A stretch of 34,313 bases of DNA from a virus, in IMG/VR virus record IMGVR_UViG_3300025769_013087, positions 1-34,313 of that record. One strand, 5' to 3'. A program made the translations under genes and the position numbers. The notes beneath the pieces were generated by a model. The model did no database searches and had not been told where the DNA came from. It was given only the letters and a program-made list of their open reading frames with translations. Shown one piece after another: positions 9,901 through 19,154 of this stretch (positions within the stretch are counted from its first letter, which is position 1; the number at the start of each line of letters is the position of its first letter).

Positions 9901-12900
9901 ACTTCTGATGAAAACGCCAATCAATTCTTTCCAGCCGATGCTAATCAAGAATCCGCAATTAGAATTGAGCTACTTAAGAATTTAGGATTTGACCCCGTTA
10001 CCTTAGAGTCTAACCGCGCAAGTTATTTTTCAGATGAAGAAATCGCGGAAGATGGTTCGGGTATTTATAACCCATTTGAAGTAGATCTCTCAAACATGTC
10101 TAAGTGGGATAAGAACACTAAAGATGTGTGGGCAAGAATTCTAGGGTATGAAAATTGGGCAGCGTTACCTCAGGAATATAGAAGATCTCAAAACAGAGCG
10201 GGAGATAAGAAAGCTCAAAGAGACGCGGCAGGAGAAGGTGATCCGTTTGCCCAAGCCGATTTATCAGACCCAGCAACTCAAAAACGGATTAGAGAAGCTT
10301 CAGATGTGACACGAGAGGTAGCATCTGAAGAGCAAAAGGGCGGCTCGGGGGTAAGTGAGGATGCTCAGTCACCGGAAAAAGAAAGCCCTTCAAGTAAAAT
10401 TAAAGAGTCCGCAAAGTCCGTTGTTAAAAGTGGTGGTGTTGCTAGGGATGACGACACACAAGATTTAAGAGAGCGAATAATAAAACAAGAAGAGACTTTT
10501 AAAGGTAAGGAAAAAGCCAAAGAGATCGCTGAAGAGAAAGTTAAAAAAGCTACCGAAAGTAAGGTTGTGGCGGTTTCCGGAAAGACCGCCGAAGATTTAA
10601 ATAAAGTATCTAATGCAAGGACTATATCAAAAGCAGAGCTTGCAAAAGAACAGGCAAATGCTGACAAAATTGCAGCTGAATTTAGAGCAGAAAAAGCGAA
10701 AACTAAAGCTAGAAATATTTCTACCGAATTAAATAATACCGTAGACGCAATAGAATCTAATTCAAAACTAGATAACGGTTCTTTAAAAGTTTCAATAGAT
10801 AAAGCCATTTCGGATATTAAAAAAGCAAGATTGGCGGACATTAAAAGCAGAAGAGATTTAAGTGCAAAGCAGAAGCAAAAACTTCTTAAAGCAGCCATAG
10901 CTGTTAAACCGATAGATGTGCTTAGAGAGATTTTAATACCAGGTCTCGAGTCTAATGAATCTTTAGCTGATGCACTTAATACTGCCGACTTTGACGATAT
11001 TTTCGCAGGATTAGGGGGAACATTAACGGTTACTCAAATCAACGATGCGGTAGAAAAGATAGGCTCATTTTTCGAAGAAAACTTTTCAGAACTTTCAGCC
11101 GAACCTCCTTTAATCGACGATGTGCTAATCCCTTATGGGGTTCACGAAATTGCCGACCAACAAGTTGTCAACGACCTTAATAAGGCTTTAGATGCCGGGA
11201 CACCAACCGTTGTAACCTTACCGCAGAATGTAGGGGAGGTTGGTCATTTTGTTAATTTTAAAGGCCCTTATGCCGGGGGATATTCCGGGTTCGTACCTTC
11301 GCAAAATTACTACGCATTTGAAATAGTAGGCAGTAAGCCCGTTGGTGGTAAAATAGAATATACACTTAAACCCGTTACTGAAGCACAGGCTCGTAAGACG
11401 GTTGCTTGGCACGAACTGCCCGCGGCGTCTATACCAAAAAGGCGAAATAAAAAAGAAAACGGAGTTACTAAGGAGTTACTCGTAAACCCTTTCCGGCACA
11501 CCCCCGCTAAGCAAGCCAGCCTAGGCGGTAGGGTTAAGAAGGAAAACTTTAGAGATCCAATGTCGCCCGTACTAGGACAATATATGTCCATTAAGGACGC
11601 CTTGGTAGGTAAAAGTAAAACGGGGATTACAAGTGCCGGACCGAGGCAGAAAAGTACGAAAGAAATTCCCGCACGGCAAATACAACGATTAGCTAGGGAT
11701 AAATCCGGCGGAAGTGATTACGGTTTGCTTGAGAGTTTTAAAAATCCTTCTAATTTAGAAAACCACGAAATAGACGCTACAACCGCTAGAATGGTGGCCA
11801 CTATGATTCTAGCGGCACTTAGCGAAAGTTCGGTCACTTCTAAAAGACGAGTTGCTTCAATGCAGGCAAATCTTACCGGTCAGTACGACCCCGCTGGTGC
11901 TTCTAAACGATCTAGGCTTCAAGCTCAAGGTGGGGGTAAGTATGAACAAACGAAATTAAGAAGAGATGCCGAAGGTAATACACCTTCTTTACTACTCGGT
12001 TTATACGAGCGTATCCGGCACGAAATGGGGGGAAGCAGAAAAAATATAAATTTATTAGGTCTTTCCGATTTAATTTTAATAGATTTAATGGGTGCTGAGC
12101 GGGACTTTGGGTACACTAAAGATCAACTTAGGCAAGAAATACTAGCCTTGTATGTTGAACCTCAAAATGAAATGGCTGGCGAGGTTAACTTGTTTAGGTC
12201 TGCTATAGACAGAGAGTCCGGCGAATCAACGAAAGTTGAAAAGAATTCAGAGGGCAGGATTGAACCTACCGAGGGTCAAAGATTGGCTTTAGAAGACGAT
12301 ATGGCAGACATTGAAGCTCAGGCCAAGGGTATATCTCCATCGGTCATTGGTACGCCGGACGAAGGTGGTAGTGAAACTTCTACAATTTCCAAGAACACCG
12401 GTAAAGAAAAGGACATGCCTGCCGACCTTATCGTAGATGACGCGGATTTAGCTAATGAAAAACCTAGAGAAGGTACATGGCAAGACGAGTGGCTTAACGG
12501 CATAGGTAAAGAAAAAGAATATAACTATGTTCGAAGATTAGCCGCTAAGCTTAAAAAGTCAGGACAGATATCTAAAGACACAACTATCATAAGTCACCCC
12601 GAAATAAGAGAACTAGATGCGTCTCTTTCCAGAGCGGAAGAAGATCAAAGACATTCCAACCGTACCGTAATGTCTCCCCGAGTTGTCGGGAATATGGTTG
12701 AAAAGAACGGTCTTAATAATATGGTCGCCCTCCCCGACACCAATAAACAGGGCAGGGTTACTGAAGGGGGTCCCGCCGGGAGTGCTTTAATTTGGACAGG
12801 TATTATGTCTAAGATTGTTTCTAACTACGGTAAGATTACAGCGGGTAAGAAAGGCGTAGTTGACGCGGGTATAACTCCGAGCGATCTTATGAAGCGAGCC

Positions 12901-15900
12901 ATAGCTGAGTACAATCTACTAAAAAGTGGGATGACGAAAGCGGAATGGTCTAGCTTTAAAAATCGATGGGGTGGTTCTTTAGATACTACTATACCTAAAA
13001 AAGCCGATCAATTTACAGCACAAGAAGCTAATGCTAAAAAGCAATTTGCATTCGGTTATTTTATTCAATGGACTCGTAAGCGCGTTGCACAAATGGGTGG
13101 CATGGAGGAAAAATTCGGTGACAAGATAGCGACCGAAGGCGAGAGCCAAGCATTTGATAAAGACGGGAAAAAGCAGGAAATAGACCCCGACAGCCCAGAA
13201 GGAGCAAGCGTAGAGAATATTGGAGAAGCTACCGAGGTAGAAAGTCAGATAGATGAGGATACTGATTTCCGCGACGGTATAAGTTTAAAAAGCGATGTTA
13301 TTGCCGATGCTCTTTACAAAGACGATAGCCAAGCTACTTTTAAATCATTGGGCGAGCTTAGCTCCGGTTCCGTTTGGGGTAAGGTTGGTAAATACTTAAA
13401 TATGTCGGATGCTGAGCTCGCTGCACAACCTGAGCTCCGAAGACTCTTCAGTAAAGGAGAAATCACCCCCGACCAAGCTAGAGCAGTTATAAAAGGAGCT
13501 TTGCATAAAGATCATATTCAAAGCGTAAACACTGATGCCGAAGTTAAGAAAAGACTAAAAACTTACATAGAGAATCAAGAAGAAGACGCAGAGATCCGTG
13601 CCGCAGAGAGAAAGAAAAAGAGAGGCAAAGGACCACTTCTAGGATCCGAATACTCTCCCGAAAATCAACTCGGTATGCCCGAAGTCATGCGTGACTACTT
13701 ACTGCCTAACATCAGAATGTCGGGCGCTAGTCGTCGGTCGCCGGAACAATGGATCGCCGAGATTAAAAAAGTCGCCGGTATGGCAGAGTATGCTGAAGAC
13801 ATGGGTCTCATGCATATGTTAAAGAATGTACCCGCTAAATCTATTACCCCCGACTTTATCGAAGGATGGTTAGACGCAAATGCCCCAACTATCCGAGTTA
13901 ATGAGCAATTGGGGGATACAGATACGCCTGAAGGTGCCTATTTTGAGGCAGTTAACCTTGGTACTGAATATCTTGATGCTTTAAGTGAGCCGGGCGCCGC
14001 ACCCCTACCAGATGATACAGATAAATTCTATAATCCAGAGGCTGAGGAATTCACTGTCGCCGGCCCTCCTTTTAAAGTTCTCTCCGCACACCGGCCAAGC
14101 ATGCGTTGGGATGAACAAAGTATGTATGTTGCAGAACATCTTGATAAAAATCCCGATCAAAAAAAGTTCTTCGAAATAAACGAAGGCAAGCCTTTAAACA
14201 GAAATCCAAATTGGGAACCCGATTCTTATGAAAAGCAACATGCCATCGATTTTGACAAGAACAGAGGGCATGACGGCTGGGCTACCTTTGATAACACTAT
14301 ATTCTTCGCCACCTACCAATTAGCTAAAGATGTTCTTCGGGTGGAAGAACTTCAATCTGACTGGAACCAAAAATCAAGGAGTGAAATAGCTAAAGTTAGG
14401 CGTGGGCCTCCTGTGACGGAAATATTTACCGAGGATGAAGAACTTGCAATGGAACAACACTACCAAGGCGAAACAGATCCAACCGAACCGCCAGGTTTTT
14501 ACGACAGATCTGACGACCAAGTTCTTATGGATCACGGAAGACCTCCATTGAACATGGGTTGGATAAATGCGGGTATTCGTACAATAGTAAAAAAAGCTAT
14601 TATTGAGGGTAAATCGAAAATTGCATTTCACAGGGAAGATAAAGACCCCGATGGTAAAGAGCAACCTATTCGAATTGCGATGTACAGCACTCACATACCT
14701 AATGCAATAATGAAGTTTGCAAAGGCTATGAAGCTGCCTAAGCCTACCATTAAGAAAGTAGAGAAAAAAATGACGGGTCCAGACATGAAAGACCCTAAAA
14801 ATAACCCCATAGGTGCTGAAATGGCTCGCAAAGAGCGTGAAGGGCTTAATTTAAAAATGCTAGATTACCCAATACCCGAGGGTACCAATATGTACACTCC
14901 TCTGCATTACAACGCGACTCCGGGTATGGTTAGTTTATATAGAGAAGTTTACAATGTCTATAAAAACACTAGAGATAAAAATCTTTTAGATAATTGGAGA
15001 GAGTATAAGGAGCAGCAAAGAAAAAGGAATGAAAGACTCCGAAAATTTGAGTCGGAAGCAGATCCTATGAATTTCGATGATCTATCGGGGTTTGATCCCG
15101 ATGTTTTTAATGCTCAGGAAAATGCTGGTCAGGAGGAAGCTGCGAGTTATACTGCTTTATTTACAGAGCAGGAAGCAGAATTGCAAAATATGACCGCCGA
15201 GCGATTTGTGCACGAAAGCGGTGGTAGAAACGCGAAAATAAAAACTCCTCCTGTATTTTGGGAAAACCAATCTGTGAAAGACCTAATAAAAGGCTTAGTA
15301 AATACCGAACTTGAGTATTATGAGGACAGAAGTGCTCATCTTATTAATAATGGTAAGCCCGGCCCTTTAAGTGCACATTTAAGAAGAGAACTAGAAACTA
15401 AACTTCTCGATCGTATTCACAGACTCATGTTCGAGTATCAATACGAACCTTTCATGGCGCCTAAACCCGAAGCTACTTTAGGTGATTTTATACTAGATAT
15501 ATCCAGCTTAACCGAAGACGATGTTAACCGTATATCTTTATATGGAATCGTTCCAAAAAACATCGCCGAAAAGGTAAATCGGGGGAAACAAAAAAGACAA
15601 AATAAGACTCTTGGATCCGAGCTTACCCTTGTTTCTGAGATGCCCGCTTTATTCTCCGAAAGAATAGCCGCTTCCGTCATGTCAACGGTTAGAGCCGGGT
15701 TTAACAAGATACCCGAAGAATGGCGATACAAAGTACGCGTAACTTTATTCAACCAACATGCATCTCTTGAGGATTTGGCTATTAAGCTAAATGATAAATT
15801 AAACCTTAAATTTGGCACGGACGGTAGAGACTTCTTTGACATGATGGGTGTTATATTGCCCACCTATGCAAAAGTTAAAATAGCTTCTCGAGATTTTGAT

Positions 15901-18900
15901 TCACGATTCCGTAAACCTATTTTAAAATTACTTCGTGACTACGGTGTTTCCGAAACCGATTTCGGTAGGTATGTTCAAGCGCTATCTGCGGGAACTTTTA
16001 ATAGACATGTCCGTGGGTTGTTAAACGAAGCGAAAGCAGATCTTCAAAATAAGATAGACACTGCTCAAAAGAAAATAGATGACCATGAAAACACACTGGC
16101 GGGTGAGGGTCTAAGTGAAACCGGAAGAGAAGAACTTACCGAAATTGTTAAGAAATATAAAGCCGATATCAAAAGAGATCGTGAGCTTATTAAAAAACAT
16201 TACGACGAATCTTTGTATGAGAATGAAAGCGGCGAGTTTGCACCGTCAGGTTATTCCGACAGAGAAGCTGCCGCTATAGTAAATAATGCTAGGTCAAACA
16301 GTAAACTTACCCGTTTGTTAAAACACGGAGCGAGTAACCCAAGTCAAAGTATCATGGGTCTGTGGGCAAGGATGAACGCCACTACTATTTCCCGCGCTTT
16401 GGAAACGGGTCAAATTACTCAAGAAGAAGCCTTTAAGTTAATCACATCTAAATCAAGAGCCGCTACTGCGGATGAACTTGTTAACATTGTATTTGAGTCA
16501 TTGGAACTTGATCCCACTGCCCCTGAGTACGCAGAAGATGTTGCTACAATAAAGGCTACATTTAACTCCGATAATTGGAAGGCTCAGAATAAAGTAGACT
16601 CAGATCTCGGGTTACCTAGTGGTTATTTCTATGCCCCAATGAGAGGGTTTCAGAACAACGAGTTTCAATACGAAGAAACCGAAGCTCTTCAAGATCTTAT
16701 TAAGATAAAAGGGGGTCAATCGGGTTGGGCTTCAAAGAGCAGTAACGAAATTTCTAAAAGAGTCACAGGTAGAAGAAAAGGTGTGGACAAGCCCGACCCT
16801 TCAACTGCTTTAGCTCATGCATTTTTAGATCATGACGCAATGGTTATGAGAGGTGCGAAAATAGCACCCGGTCAGCGTATGCGTGAGTTCTATGAGTTGT
16901 TTTTAGAATTATTTAAAAACAGAGACAACTTAGATGGGAATATTGAGTGGTCTGACAATTTTAAAGAAATTACCGAAGCAAACGGTATATCTAAACTATT
17001 TAACGACCCCGCTAAGCGAAAGATCATATTCCAAGAGTTTAATGAAATTTTCGATGTAATTAACGAAGAAGATTTAAGCGGGAAAATGCCAACAGTAGAG
17101 GGTACCCGTTTAAAGAAAAAAGTAGTAGATGGTAAAACTAGAACGGTCTTAAGAAAAGGAGAAATACCTATAAGTATGCAAGACCCATCTATCTTCTTGG
17201 TTAAGCAAAAAGGTGAGCTTAAATTTGTTAAGTTTAACATGAAGGTAGCCCGGAGTGGTCAATCTCTTACGGGCATCGGTGCTCGTATGAAAGCTGAGTT
17301 AGGTAACCTTAATTTCGTACCTACCAACCCTATACTTAAACTATTTAATGTACCTACTCGTTTCCTCGCTCAGATGTACACATCGTTCAATCCCGACTTC
17401 ATTCTTGCGAATGCTGTTAGGGATACGATCAATGCGATGGCTAACATCAGAGAAGACGAGAAGAAAAAGATATTTAAAGATGTAGCTTCACTTTTAAACC
17501 CCCGTAATTTCTACAAAGTTACAAAAGGTATTTATAAAGTAGAAAGAAGTTTAGAAGAGGGTAAAAGATCTAACGAGTGGGCTAAGGTTAACCGAGAAAC
17601 AGCTTTAAAAATACCCGAAGGTGATTGGGAAAGTTGGTTTAAATTCTTCGAAGCACATGGCTTGCGTACAGCTTTCTCAGGCCCTGACGCAATGACTAAC
17701 GCAATGGAGGATATTCAAAAAGTCCTCGGAACTCAACCGACCGGAGTTAAAAGAAAAATAAGCAAAGCTAAAACAGCTCTGCTCGAAAATAGATTTATTA
17801 AAGTAGTTGAAGCGGCTAATGCGGGTGTAGAAAACACAGTCAGGTTGGTTGTAGCCACTAAGCTACTTCAATCCGGTTTTACAATACAGCAAGCCGTTAT
17901 GGCTGGTAGAAACATCTCCGTAGACTTCAACCGTAAGGGTACGCTAAGCTCAAGTATTGGTTCTTTGGTATTGTTCTTTAACGCAGGAGTTCAGGGTAAC
18001 TTGAGGTTCTTAAGAGCGTTGGCTAATAGGGATGCAGGAGCTGCTAAAATAGTGGTCGGAATTATGACCGTATCTTTTATGTGGGGGATACTTCAAAGAT
18101 TGCTTACCGGTCACGACGAAGATGAAGACGGTGAAAAAGAAGGCAACCATTACGATAATTTAGGTGACTTTGAAAGAGATTCTAATCTCGTAGCTTTTAT
18201 ACCCGGAACGGATAAGAACTTAAGAGTCCCATTACCTTGGGGTTGGAACTTAATTTGGATGATGGGGCAGAAAGCATCTAATGTAGTCGCAAGCCAATTC
18301 GGACCCGCTATGGGTGGCTCAGGAGTTATAGCTAATGGCGCAAGCGCTATGGATAACTTCTACAACACATTTAACCCCGTTGGTGAAACTTGGGTTCCTG
18401 GTGTATTTGCTCCTTTGTATCAAGTAATGCAAAACGAAACTTTTTATGGAGCACCCATTACTAGAAAAGACAGAGACTTCGGAGTAAAGACACCAGCCTC
18501 CGAAAGGAGTAGTAAAGGAACTAAAGACTTTTTCGTAGATGCCGCAAAAAGCATTAACAAATGGTTAGGCGGTGACGAAGTGACTCCCGGATCATTAAAG
18601 AAAATGTTTGGTGCAGGCGAGGTTACTAACGAAATGGATGATATGCTTTGGGGGCTCTCAGGAAGCGACTTAGAGCACATATTCGAAGGATACACAGGTG
18701 GCCCAGGTGCAGCGTTTTCGAGAATTATTTCAGGAGCATATGCAGGTTTAAATGGAAATGCAGATGTTAATTGGAAGGAAGTTCCCGTAACACGCAGATT
18801 CTACAGAGAAGGTTATTCAAGTTTCACAACTTCTAAAAGATTTTACGGTCTGAAACACAGAGTAGATGTAGCTAATGAGTATGTAAAAAACCTAAAAAAT

Positions 18901-19143
18901 GGTAAAAACATAACACAAGCTAAACAAGCAATGTTGGCCAACAAAGACTTATTAAAAATCAAACCCATCGTAGATGCCGCTGATACTAAACGAAAAGCAA
19001 TACAAAGACTCATCGATAAAGTTAATGCGGGTAAGTTGTCGGAATCACAAAAAGCTGCTAAGATCGAAGAGTACGAAAAGCAACGGGTCGCGACATGGCT
19101 TAAAGTATTGTACAAAGCTAGAAAGATGGGAATTGATGTATAA
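6916..19143 (+). CDS. Giant phage polyvalent protein (zincin-like, LPD and LPD38-like domains), candidate ejected virion protein
   Basis: This single 4075-residue frame covers over a third of the window. In order, it has a charged helical N-terminus, then Gly/Ala-rich hydrophobic segments (about 555-615 and 698-760) that could insert in membranes. A zincin-like site follows, H886-E-G-G-H890, with E958 in AEWF as possible third metal ligand. Next are an Ala/Lys/Glu coiled coil (about 1185-1330) and a stretch resembling sigma-70 region 2 (about 1956-2056, weak). An LPD-type block carries VEELQSDW at 2476-2483. The C-terminal part is typical of polyvalent proteins: SGYSDREAAAIV near 3112, YAPMRGF at 3239-3245, and an LPD38-like region from about 3450. 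That region has NPDFILANAVRD, SVDFNRKG, LFFNAGVQGN, a hydrophobic helix (about 3712-3730), an acidic D3734-x-D-x-D-G loop and IPGTDKNLRVPLPWGW. Such proteins are known to be packed and injected. Here that role and any peptidase activity are inferred. It lies between TerL and portal. Confidence 0.85.
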   Translation: MGLLDDLDLGRDQFKDKQPLKLEGLNQPLPKAAANPRYDWNIWGDPASSQTSQEELHNWEEPVDQSEPEVNVQTQQAYKDIKSFDSDISRLTSDIGKYNDIHSNKKKALEEFHEGTLSPFWKEQFSEGFLEAPDLDLDKPETIDAFTKDIDDRYAQFQSRVDEGDTSWFGEDEDYTRASGALRGKRKYDLIKQKHGRLLKDYHQSKEAAERAKARKTAMSETLMSLPENLRWAAKQWKEENPGEPLSQERVNKLLDDQKFEKPQWGPMGELLNPGKVDPRAALPSDGSDYIKKANKGQRKRLEAVRREGIQALKKDISELETRTKLKKHGFLYSLMGQVANRSIYISDSEKEAINVDALKKAGITTYKGVDIDSALEALGGEDRVIGAKLVENVGNAHVAYERAKVYWIESLRTKGLKEAKKDLDLAKKNYHASLNSAIQAGFGMEVADKGRSDSYYGHLANAWKSGDLLEDATDFVPQLAGLADFSKADAQQFIDIMTEMEGLENSESYTKYKMTEVDGFWDGIQHFLKHADAIPEMVVETIVGFMNTYATEAPRVVGASAGIGATIGAVGGPKGALAGAKVGAARGMKVAVGVSSFVMEYVGALMSELEKAGVDWHNPNELMAAFNNPELMTELRNQATLKSGPVAILDMLSAGVAGKTLKLFKNPSALKKLPNGMKAFRQELRSGVHASNGRITAGMAAELGVQGGLGGAGEAIGQLLTLDPGEKLDWKAIIAEMGVEAFGPGGLGFAMNYAKSKFGGYAMEDISGATANVISREKTAGGYIEQVDQAGFKYERRRFNTAQDYLDYVVEQTGMDLNSPTGFLVQKMVGFAQTAGKIGDLGIVVADRTPFKNKNTRGAYSNGVIWLNNKALQGRQDSTPFVFLHEGGHYIQDMFFTPEQARDLYTKALPEEEARKIAWAQYKLGRSVESLSDLSNSELSIVNESFSSTSENIQIAEWFTGQVAAALAIESGVAGGTKVDTGIKKAVKTLMKFITSDENANQFFPADANQESAIRIELLKNLGFDPVTLESNRASYFSDEEIAEDGSGIYNPFEVDLSNMSKWDKNTKDVWARILGYENWAALPQEYRRSQNRAGDKKAQRDAAGEGDPFAQADLSDPATQKRIREASDVTREVASEEQKGGSGVSEDAQSPEKESPSSKIKESAKSVVKSGGVARDDDTQDLRERIIKQEETFKGKEKAKEIAEEKVKKATESKVVAVSGKTAEDLNKVSNARTISKAELAKEQANADKIAAEFRAEKAKTKARNISTELNNTVDAIESNSKLDNGSLKVSIDKAISDIKKARLADIKSRRDLSAKQKQKLLKAAIAVKPIDVLREILIPGLESNESLADALNTADFDDIFAGLGGTLTVTQINDAVEKIGSFFEENFSELSAEPPLIDDVLIPYGVHEIADQQVVNDLNKALDAGTPTVVTLPQNVGEVGHFVNFKGPYAGGYSGFVPSQNYYAFEIVGSKPVGGKIEYTLKPVTEAQARKTVAWHELPAASIPKRRNKKENGVTKELLVNPFRHTPAKQASLGGRVKKENFRDPMSPVLGQYMSIKDALVGKSKTGITSAGPRQKSTKEIPARQIQRLARDKSGGSDYGLLESFKNPSNLENHEIDATTARMVATMILAALSESSVTSKRRVASMQANLTGQYDPAGASKRSRLQAQGGGKYEQTKLRRDAEGNTPSLLLGLYERIRHEMGGSRKNINLLGLSDLILIDLMGAERDFGYTKDQLRQEILALYVEPQNEMAGEVNLFRSAIDRESGESTKVEKNSEGRIEPTEGQRLALEDDMADIEAQAKGISPSVIGTPDEGGSETSTISKNTGKEKDMPADLIVDDADLANEKPREGTWQDEWLNGIGKEKEYNYVRRLAAKLKKSGQISKDTTIISHPEIRELDASLSRAEEDQRHSNRTVMSPRVVGNMVEKNGLNNMVALPDTNKQGRVTEGGPAGSALIWTGIMSKIVSNYGKITAGKKGVVDAGITPSDLMKRAIAEYNLLKSGMTKAEWSSFKNRWGGSLDTTIPKKADQFTAQEANAKKQFAFGYFIQWTRKRVAQMGGMEEKFGDKIATEGESQAFDKDGKKQEIDPDSPEGASVENIGEATEVESQIDEDTDFRDGISLKSDVIADALYKDDSQATFKSLGELSSGSVWGKVGKYLNMSDAELAAQPELRRLFSKGEITPDQARAVIKGALHKDHIQSVNTDAEVKKRLKTYIENQEEDAEIRAAERKKKRGKGPLLGSEYSPENQLGMPEVMRDYLLPNIRMSGASRRSPEQWIAEIKKVAGMAEYAEDMGLMHMLKNVPAKSITPDFIEGWLDANAPTIRVNEQLGDTDTPEGAYFEAVNLGTEYLDALSEPGAAPLPDDTDKFYNPEAEEFTVAGPPFKVLSAHRPSMRWDEQSMYVAEHLDKNPDQKKFFEINEGKPLNRNPNWEPDSYEKQHAIDFDKNRGHDGWATFDNTIFFATYQLAKDVLRVEELQSDWNQKSRSEIAKVRRGPPVTEIFTEDEELAMEQHYQGETDPTEPPGFYDRSDDQVLMDHGRPPLNMGWINAGIRTIVKKAIIEGKSKIAFHREDKDPDGKEQPIRIAMYSTHIPNAIMKFAKAMKLPKPTIKKVEKKMTGPDMKDPKNNPIGAEMARKEREGLNLKMLDYPIPEGTNMYTPLHYNATPGMVSLYREVYNVYKNTRDKNLLDNWREYKEQQRKRNERLRKFESEADPMNFDDLSGFDPDVFNAQENAGQEEAASYTALFTEQEAELQNMTAERFVHESGGRNAKIKTPPVFWENQSVKDLIKGLVNTELEYYEDRSAHLINNGKPGPLSAHLRRELETKLLDRIHRLMFEYQYEPFMAPKPEATLGDFILDISSLTEDDVNRISLYGIVPKNIAEKVNRGKQKRQNKTLGSELTLVSEMPALFSERIAASVMSTVRAGFNKIPEEWRYKVRVTLFNQHASLEDLAIKLNDKLNLKFGTDGRDFFDMMGVILPTYAKVKIASRDFDSRFRKPILKLLRDYGVSETDFGRYVQALSAGTFNRHVRGLLNEAKADLQNKIDTAQKKIDDHENTLAGEGLSETGREELTEIVKKYKADIKRDRELIKKHYDESLYENESGEFAPSGYSDREAAAIVNNARSNSKLTRLLKHGASNPSQSIMGLWARMNATTISRALETGQITQEEAFKLITSKSRAATADELVNIVFESLELDPTAPEYAEDVATIKATFNSDNWKAQNKVDSDLGLPSGYFYAPMRGFQNNEFQYEETEALQDLIKIKGGQSGWASKSSNEISKRVTGRRKGVDKPDPSTALAHAFLDHDAMVMRGAKIAPGQRMREFYELFLELFKNRDNLDGNIEWSDNFKEITEANGISKLFNDPAKRKIIFQEFNEIFDVINEEDLSGKMPTVEGTRLKKKVVDGKTRTVLRKGEIPISMQDPSIFLVKQKGELKFVKFNMKVARSGQSLTGIGARMKAELGNLNFVPTNPILKLFNVPTRFLAQMYTSFNPDFILANAVRDTINAMANIREDEKKKIFKDVASLLNPRNFYKVTKGIYKVERSLEEGKRSNEWAKVNRETALKIPEGDWESWFKFFEAHGLRTAFSGPDAMTNAMEDIQKVLGTQPTGVKRKISKAKTALLENRFIKVVEAANAGVENTVRLVVATKLLQSGFTIQQAVMAGRNISVDFNRKGTLSSSIGSLVLFFNAGVQGNLRFLRALANRDAGAAKIVVGIMTVSFMWGILQRLLTGHDEDEDGEKEGNHYDNLGDFERDSNLVAFIPGTDKNLRVPLPWGWNLIWMMGQKASNVVASQFGPAMGGSGVIANGASAMDNFYNTFNPVGETWVPGVFAPLYQVMQNETFYGAPITRKDRDFGVKTPASERSSKGTKDFFVDAAKSINKWLGGDEVTPGSLKKMFGAGEVTNEMDDMLWGLSGSDLEHIFEGYTGGPGAAFSRIISGAYAGLNGNADVNWKEVPVTRRFYREGYSSFTTSKRFYGLKHRVDVANEYVKNLKNGKNITQAKQAMLANKDLLKIKPIVDAADTKRKAIQRLIDKVNAGKLSESQKAAKIEEYEKQRVATWLKVLYKARKMGIDV

Positions 19144-19154
19144 CAAATGATATC

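Noticed and set aside
13600-13640. Basic stretch RKKKRGKGP in the giant protein as a DNA-binding or nuclear-type signal
   Set aside because: A single short basic run in a protein rich in charged helices is not evidence of function.
15793-15845. FGTDGRDFFDMMG as an N4/T7-type RNA polymerase DxxGR motif in the giant protein
   Set aside because: The accompanying polymerase motifs (R-x3-K-x6-YG and the HxDxS block) are not found, and the surrounding sequence fits the usual C-terminal architecture of LPD38 polyvalent proteins.
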